Shown: piece by piece, positions 60,629 to 64,000 of the stretch
How positions within the stretch are numbered: the first letter of the stretch is position 1
Layout: the number at the start of each line of letters is the position of its first letter
Assembly (NCBI GenBank): GCA_013215465.1
Contig: JABSOW010000007.1
Coordinates: 1-64,000 of the forward strand
Length of the DNA: 64,000 bases
Source: Colwellia sp.
Lineage (GTDB): Bacteria; Pseudomonadota; Gammaproteobacteria; Enterobacterales; Alteromonadaceae
Direction of reading: 5' to 3'
The notes under the pieces: model-generated
Told to the model about the DNA's origin: nothing
Database searches by the model: none
The model's input: the letters and a program-made list of their open reading frames with translations, nothing else
Position numbers and translations under genes: made by a program

Positions 60629-61522
60629 TTACTGAGTATTAAGCAAATTAGCCGGAGAGAACTGATCAGTTAGTAAGCGAGTGTTTTTAGGCCAATTTTG
60701 ATCTGTTAGCGTAAAGTTAATGCTGTTATAAAGGGAATAAATATCTATCCCGAAGGTGCGTAATGTTGAATTAAGTTGCTTAATATTATTTTTATTAAGG
60801 CTATTAGCAGTAAAACCATTCCGGCTAACAATAATAATACGGTTGGAATTAGCTTGGTTGCTTACTTGATAAAAATCACCAAACACCGCTTTATAAGTGG
60901 CTGATTCATGAGCGTATAAGTTACTTAAAGAAAAGGTGTTGGCACTGAGCACCCCCTGTTTACTTAACAATGCTTTTGTTTCTTGTAAAAATTCTTTGGT
61001 CATTAAATGCTCAGGAATATAATCGCCATTAAAAGCATCGAGAATAATCCAATCGTATTGTTGTTTTTTTAATAAAGCGCGTTTAATAAAGATACGGCCA
61101 TCTTGGTTATAGGTTTTTATTTTACTATTTTCAAAAAAACCAAAATAATCACGGGCAACTTTTATCACCGCTGGGTCTATTTCAACATTATCAATTTGGC
61201 TTTGTGGGTAAAGTTGCGCCAAGGTATTAGACATAGTACCGCCGCCTAAGCCAATAATTAAAATTCGTTTTGGCTCAGGCATTACTAATAAGCTGGTCAT
61301 TAACAACTTAGTATAATTAAAAACTAGTTGTTGTGGTTGGCTTTTTAAGAAACAACTTTGTTGGCTTTTAGTTGTTCTAACAGTAAACTTTAAACAACGT
61401 AAATCACCGTTATCTTCGACTATAATATTGCGATAAAGAGAACGTTCCTGATGGATAACTTGCGCTTGCGCTATGCTAGCTAGGGCAAAAAGACCTAGGC
61501 CAAAAAGTAATTTCTTAGCCAT
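60629..61522 (-). CDS. Spermidine-synthase-like protein, catalytic-domain half
   Basis: About 297 residues from ATG 61522, with GGAG upstream; the frame upstream of that lies within the previous gene. An N-terminal hydrophobic stretch (LLFGLGLFALASIAQA) looks like a signal. The SAM-like core has ILIIGLGGGTMSNTLAQLYP, NVEIDPAVI, NQDGRIF and WIILDAFNGDYIPEHL. The fold matches spermidine synthases, but an exported copy cannot be a normal cytoplasmic enzyme. It overlaps the upstream membrane protein gene by eight bases. The function is unknown. Confidence 0.78.
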   Translation of the reverse strand: MAKKLLFGLGLFALASIAQAQVIHQERSLYRNIIVEDNGDLRCLKFTVRTTKSQQSCFLKSQPQQLVFNYTKLLMTSLLVMPEPKRILIIGLGGGTMSNTLAQLYPQSQIDNVEIDPAVIKVARDYFGFFENSKIKTYNQDGRIFIKRALLKKQQYDWIILDAFNGDYIPEHLMTKEFLQETKALLSKQGVLSANTFSLSNLYAHESATYKAVFGDFYQVSNQANSNRIIIVSRNGFTANSLNKNNIKQLNSTLRTFGIDIYSLYNSINFTLTDQNWPKNTRLLTDQFSPANLLNTQ

Positions 61523-62114
61523 TAGTTTGCTCCATTTTATGCGCACGGCTAGTTTTATTTATTAGTATCGCTAACAAGCCTAAGTTAGCGAGTGTTGCTG
61601 AAAAACCAAAAATGATGATATTGATATCAAACCATAGCACTAAATAAAATGAAGTAGTAATCGTACCTAAGGCACTACCTAAGGTTGAAATAAAGTAAAG
61701 TTTTCCGGCGACTTGACCACTTTCATTAGAGCTTTTAACTAATAAACGTACCGAGTAGGGTGACAACATACCTAGAATAACGGTAGGAATAAAAAACAAT
61801 GCCATTGAAGCTAATAGTGAACCATAACGAGTGTCTTCAACATTAATAAAGATCACTTCCATTAACCATTGGCTTGATAATGCAATGGGCAGTAGTGCGA
61901 TGGCAGCGATAAAAAAAATAGTGCCGTAGGTAGCAAGGGAGGCGGAGTGAGTAGAGAGTTTACCGCCAAATAGATAACCTAAAGAAAGACTCAACATAAA
62001 GACAGTAATGATACTGCCCCAGATATGCACTGAACTACCAAAATAAGGCGCTAGAATTCGGCCACCTAAAAGCTCAATACCCATAATGCAAAAGCCACTG
62101 ATAAAGGCGAGCAA
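61515..62114 (-). CDS. Membrane half of a spermidine-synthase-like pair
   Basis: About 199 residues with six hydrophobic segments. FCIMGIELLGGRILAPYFGSSVHIWGSII is the standard N-terminus of the membrane part of fused MFS-like/spermidine synthase proteins. Here the catalytic half is a separate overlapping gene. No ATG gives a full start: TTG at 62114 cuts into the first membrane segment, and the frame stays open upstream to about 62175 with only CTG, ATT or ATA as possible starts. The 5' end may be altered by the GGGTATA repeat half near 62199. Confidence 0.7.
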   Translation of the reverse strand: MLAFISGFCIMGIELLGGRILAPYFGSSVHIWGSIITVFMLSLSLGYLFGGKLSTHSASLATYGTIFFIAAIALLPIALSSQWLMEVIFINVEDTRYGSLLASMALFFIPTVILGMLSPYSVRLLVKSSNESGQVAGKLYFISTLGSALGTITTSFYLVLWFDINIIIFGFSATLANLGLLAILINKTSRAHKMEQTNG

Positions 62115-62217
62115 GTAAATAAAGGTGCTTGGAAAACCTTGTTGTCGAATAGAGTTTTTCAGTGGCTTATTCCTTATTCCTTATTTTGCAAGTGGAACGG
62201 GTATAAGCCAGACTAAG

Positions 62218-62758
62218 CTATTTTACTGACATTTGATAGTGCACAGCGATAAAGTCACCAATGGGATCTTTATGGGTATATTTTTTAATAAAAGCCATAC
62301 CCATTTTTTTCATCACCCTAATTGAACCGTGATTGTCTGCTATTGCTGAAGCAGAAACAAAATTAATATCTGTTTGACTAACGACACCATTTTTTATGGC
62401 AATAGCGGCTTCAGTGGCGTAGCCTTTTCCCCATGCTTTTTTGAAAAAACGCCAGCCTAGCTCTAAATCACGTAACTTAGGCTCATCGGTAAAAAAAATC
62501 CATTGGCCTAACTAAAATCCAGCCAAGATATTCTCGGCTGGCTTTGTCTGTTACTTGCCAAAGTCCCCAACCCTTTTTTACATTGGAAAAGGCTTTCATG
62601 CGGGGGAGAAAAACCTCGTTAATAGTGTTGATACTATTAGGCTTACCACCATTGATGAATCGCATCACTTCTGGGTCTTGATCTAACTCCCATAAAGCTT
62701 GTGCGTCATCTTGCCCCATAAGCCTGTAGGTAAGTCGAGTTGAATTTGCTATTTGCAT
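62218..62758 (-). pseudogene. GNAT acetyltransferase interrupted by a frameshift
   Basis: The first 91 codons (to 62483) give a RimJ/RimL-like N-terminus ending GWILVRPMDFF, then read out of frame to a stop. Removing one base from the run of eight A at 62491-62498 (T on the coding strand) continues with LELGWRFFKKAWGKGYATEA, the acetyl-CoA site, and SASAIADNHGSIRVMKKMG, to TAG at 62218. The repaired protein has 179 residues, the normal family size. Either the gene is broken, it is phase variable, or the run length was misread. Confidence 0.85.
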
Positions 62759-62784
62759 GTTTACTCATTCCTACATTTAAAAAA

Positions 62785-64000
62785 CTACTTAGTCCGCTTA
62801 GTCTTAAGTAAGGTTTTTAAAAAACGTGCTGTGTGCGACGTTGGATGCTCTGCCACTTGCTCTGGTGTACCGGCTACTAGTATTTCACCGCCACCTGAGC
62901 CGCCTTCTGGGCCAAGATCAATGATCCAGTCAGCTGTTTTTATTACATCTAAATTATGCTCAATCACCACGATAGTATTGCCGTGATCACGTAATCGATG
63001 GATCACTTGCAGTAATTGTTTAATATCATGAAAATGCAAGCCGGTGGTTGGTTCATCTAAAATGTATAGGGTTTTACCGGTATCACGTTTTGATAATTCT
63101 TTCGATAACTTAACTCGTTGTGCTTCACCACCGGAAAGGGTTGTTGCTGATTGTCCCAGTTTTACATAAGTTAAGCCAACATCCATCAGTGTTTGCAACT
63201 TACGATTTATCGCAGGAATGGCGCTGAAAAATTCAAAGGCATCTTCAATAGTCATATCCAATACCTGGTGAATATTTTTCCCTTTATATAGCACTTCTAA
63301 GGTTTCACGATTGTAGCGCTTACTTTTACAGACATCACAAGGCACATAAACATCCGGTAAAAAGTGCATTTCTACCTTAATTAATCCGTCACCTTTACAC
63401 GCTTCACAGCGCCCCCCTTTGACATTAAAACTAAAACGACCCGGTTTATAACCACGAGATCGTGATTCTTGAGTCGCGGCAAAAATATCACGAATAGCCG
63501 TGAATATACCAGTGTAAGTGGCCGGGTTTGAGCGTGGTGTTCTGCCTATAGGGCTTTGGTCAATATCAATAACTTTGTCTAAATGCTCTAAGCCAGTAAT
63601 GCTTTTATACGGAGAAGGCTCGTCAAGCGTGGCGCCGTTAAGTTCAATATGCGCCAACCTATATAAGGTATCATTGATTAAGGTTGATTTACCCGAGCCA
63701 GAAACACCGGTAATACAAGTCATCAAGCCGTTAGGAATAACTAGATCAACATTTTTTAGGTTATTACCGCTAGCGCCTTTTAATTTAACCACGTTTTTCT
63801 TATTAAAAGGATGGCGTTTTTTCGGGATTTCTATTCTTTCTACGCCAGATAGGTATTTACCAGTAAGAGAATCTTTACAATTTAAAATATCGTCTATGCT
63901 ACCTTGGGCGATAATTTCGCCGCCATGAACACCAGCGCCAGGGCCTATATCAATAACAAAGTCAGCGGCGCGAATGGCGTCTTCATCATGTTCAACCACA
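62785..64000 (-). CDS. uvrA: Excinuclease ABC subunit A, C-terminal part
   Basis: The last 404 codons; the frame continues past the window edge, and the first visible residues ([13 protein letters not shown]) are the end of the first ATPase domain, not a start. The second ATPase has [13 protein letters not shown] (Walker A), the zinc-binding [18 protein letters not shown] region, the [16 protein letters not shown] signature and [15 protein letters not shown]. UvrA finds bulky DNA lesions and loads UvrB in nucleotide excision repair. It lies 26 bases upstream of the GNAT gene, on the same strand. Confidence 0.96.
   Translation of the reverse strand, partial: VVEHDEDAIRAADFVIDIGPGAGVHGGEIIAQGSIDDILNCKDSLTGKYLSGVERIEIPKKRHPFNKKNVVKLKGASGNNLKNVDLVIPNGLMTCITGVSGSGKSTLINDTLYRLAHIELNGATLDEPSPYKSITGLEHLDKVIDIDQSPIGRTPRSNPATYTGIFTAIRDIFAATQESRSRGYKPGRFSFNVKGGRCEACKGDGLIKVEMHFLPDVYVPCDVCKSKRYNRETLEVLYKGKNIHQVLDMTIEDAFEFFSAIPAINRKLQTLMDVGLTYVKLGQSATTLSGGEAQRVKLSKELSKRDTGKTLYILDEPTTGLHFHDIKQLLQVIHRLRDHGNTIVVIEHNLDVIKTADWIIDLGPEGGSGGGEILVAGTPEQVAEHPTSHTARFLKTLLKTKRTK

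Overview
The window is about 64 kb of chromosomal DNA from a marine gammaproteobacterium. The AT-rich composition, the gene content and the dispersed TATACCC...GGGTATA palindromes fit the Alteromonadales, most likely Colwelliaceae (Colwellia/Thalassotalea-like). That placement is inferred from gene family resemblance and repeat style; no search was run.

Layout. 1-492 is the right-hand part of an IS110-family (probably IS1111-group) element: the C-terminal 60 codons of its transposase, then a long structured 3' non-coding end that could encode a bridge/seek RNA. 869-5699 (minus) is a compact surface-polysaccharide operon: small lipoprotein, Wzz/GNVR chain-length protein, GT4, GT2 and an initiating sugar-phosphate transferase. 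5951-8550 (minus) encodes a lipoprotein and a secreted GEVEDY/LruC-domain protein. 8675-11739 (minus) pairs a periplasmic binding protein with a sensor histidine kinase. 11944-14703 is murB-birA-coaX.

14845-34453 is the core information-processing block, read on the plus strand: tRNA-Thr, tRNA-Tyr, tRNA-Gly, tRNA-Thr, tuf copy 1, tRNA-Trp, secE, nusG, rplK, rplA, rplJ, rplL, rpoB, rpoC, rpsL, rpsG, fusA, tuf copy 2. Both tuf genes are followed by a similar structured 60-nt element and a near-identical terminator. Start codons were corrected for nusG, rplJ and rpoB. The L10 autoregulatory leader, the rplL-rpoB attenuator and several promoters can be read directly. The S10 operon does not follow tuf copy 2.

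34577-45446 carries epmA (EF-P lysylation), a MerC-domain protein behind a Zur-like box, and nitrogen assimilation: glnA, a DUF4124 protein, glnL and glnG (minus), typA (plus), then a type III glutamine synthetase (minus). 45821-51529 holds small membrane and hypothetical genes, a YihY-family protein, dtd, a spermidine-synthase-like protein, a YiiD-type acetyltransferase/thioesterase, a YeeZ-like SDR and dusC. 51576-57137 is a histidine utilisation locus: hutC-hutU-hutH (minus) divergent from hutI, with a perfect 48-bp palindrome centred on a HutC operator between them. 57323 to the end carries rluF, prpE-like acyl-CoA synthetase, a 267-bp multi-hairpin repeat, a split membrane/spermidine-synthase-like pair, a frameshifted GNAT acetyltransferase and the C-terminal part of uvrA.

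No defence island, CRISPR array or prophage is visible. The most unusual signals are RNA or DNA structures: the IS110 3' end, the paired post-tuf elements with compensatory changes, the large branched repeat at 60352-60618 and the 48-bp hut palindrome.
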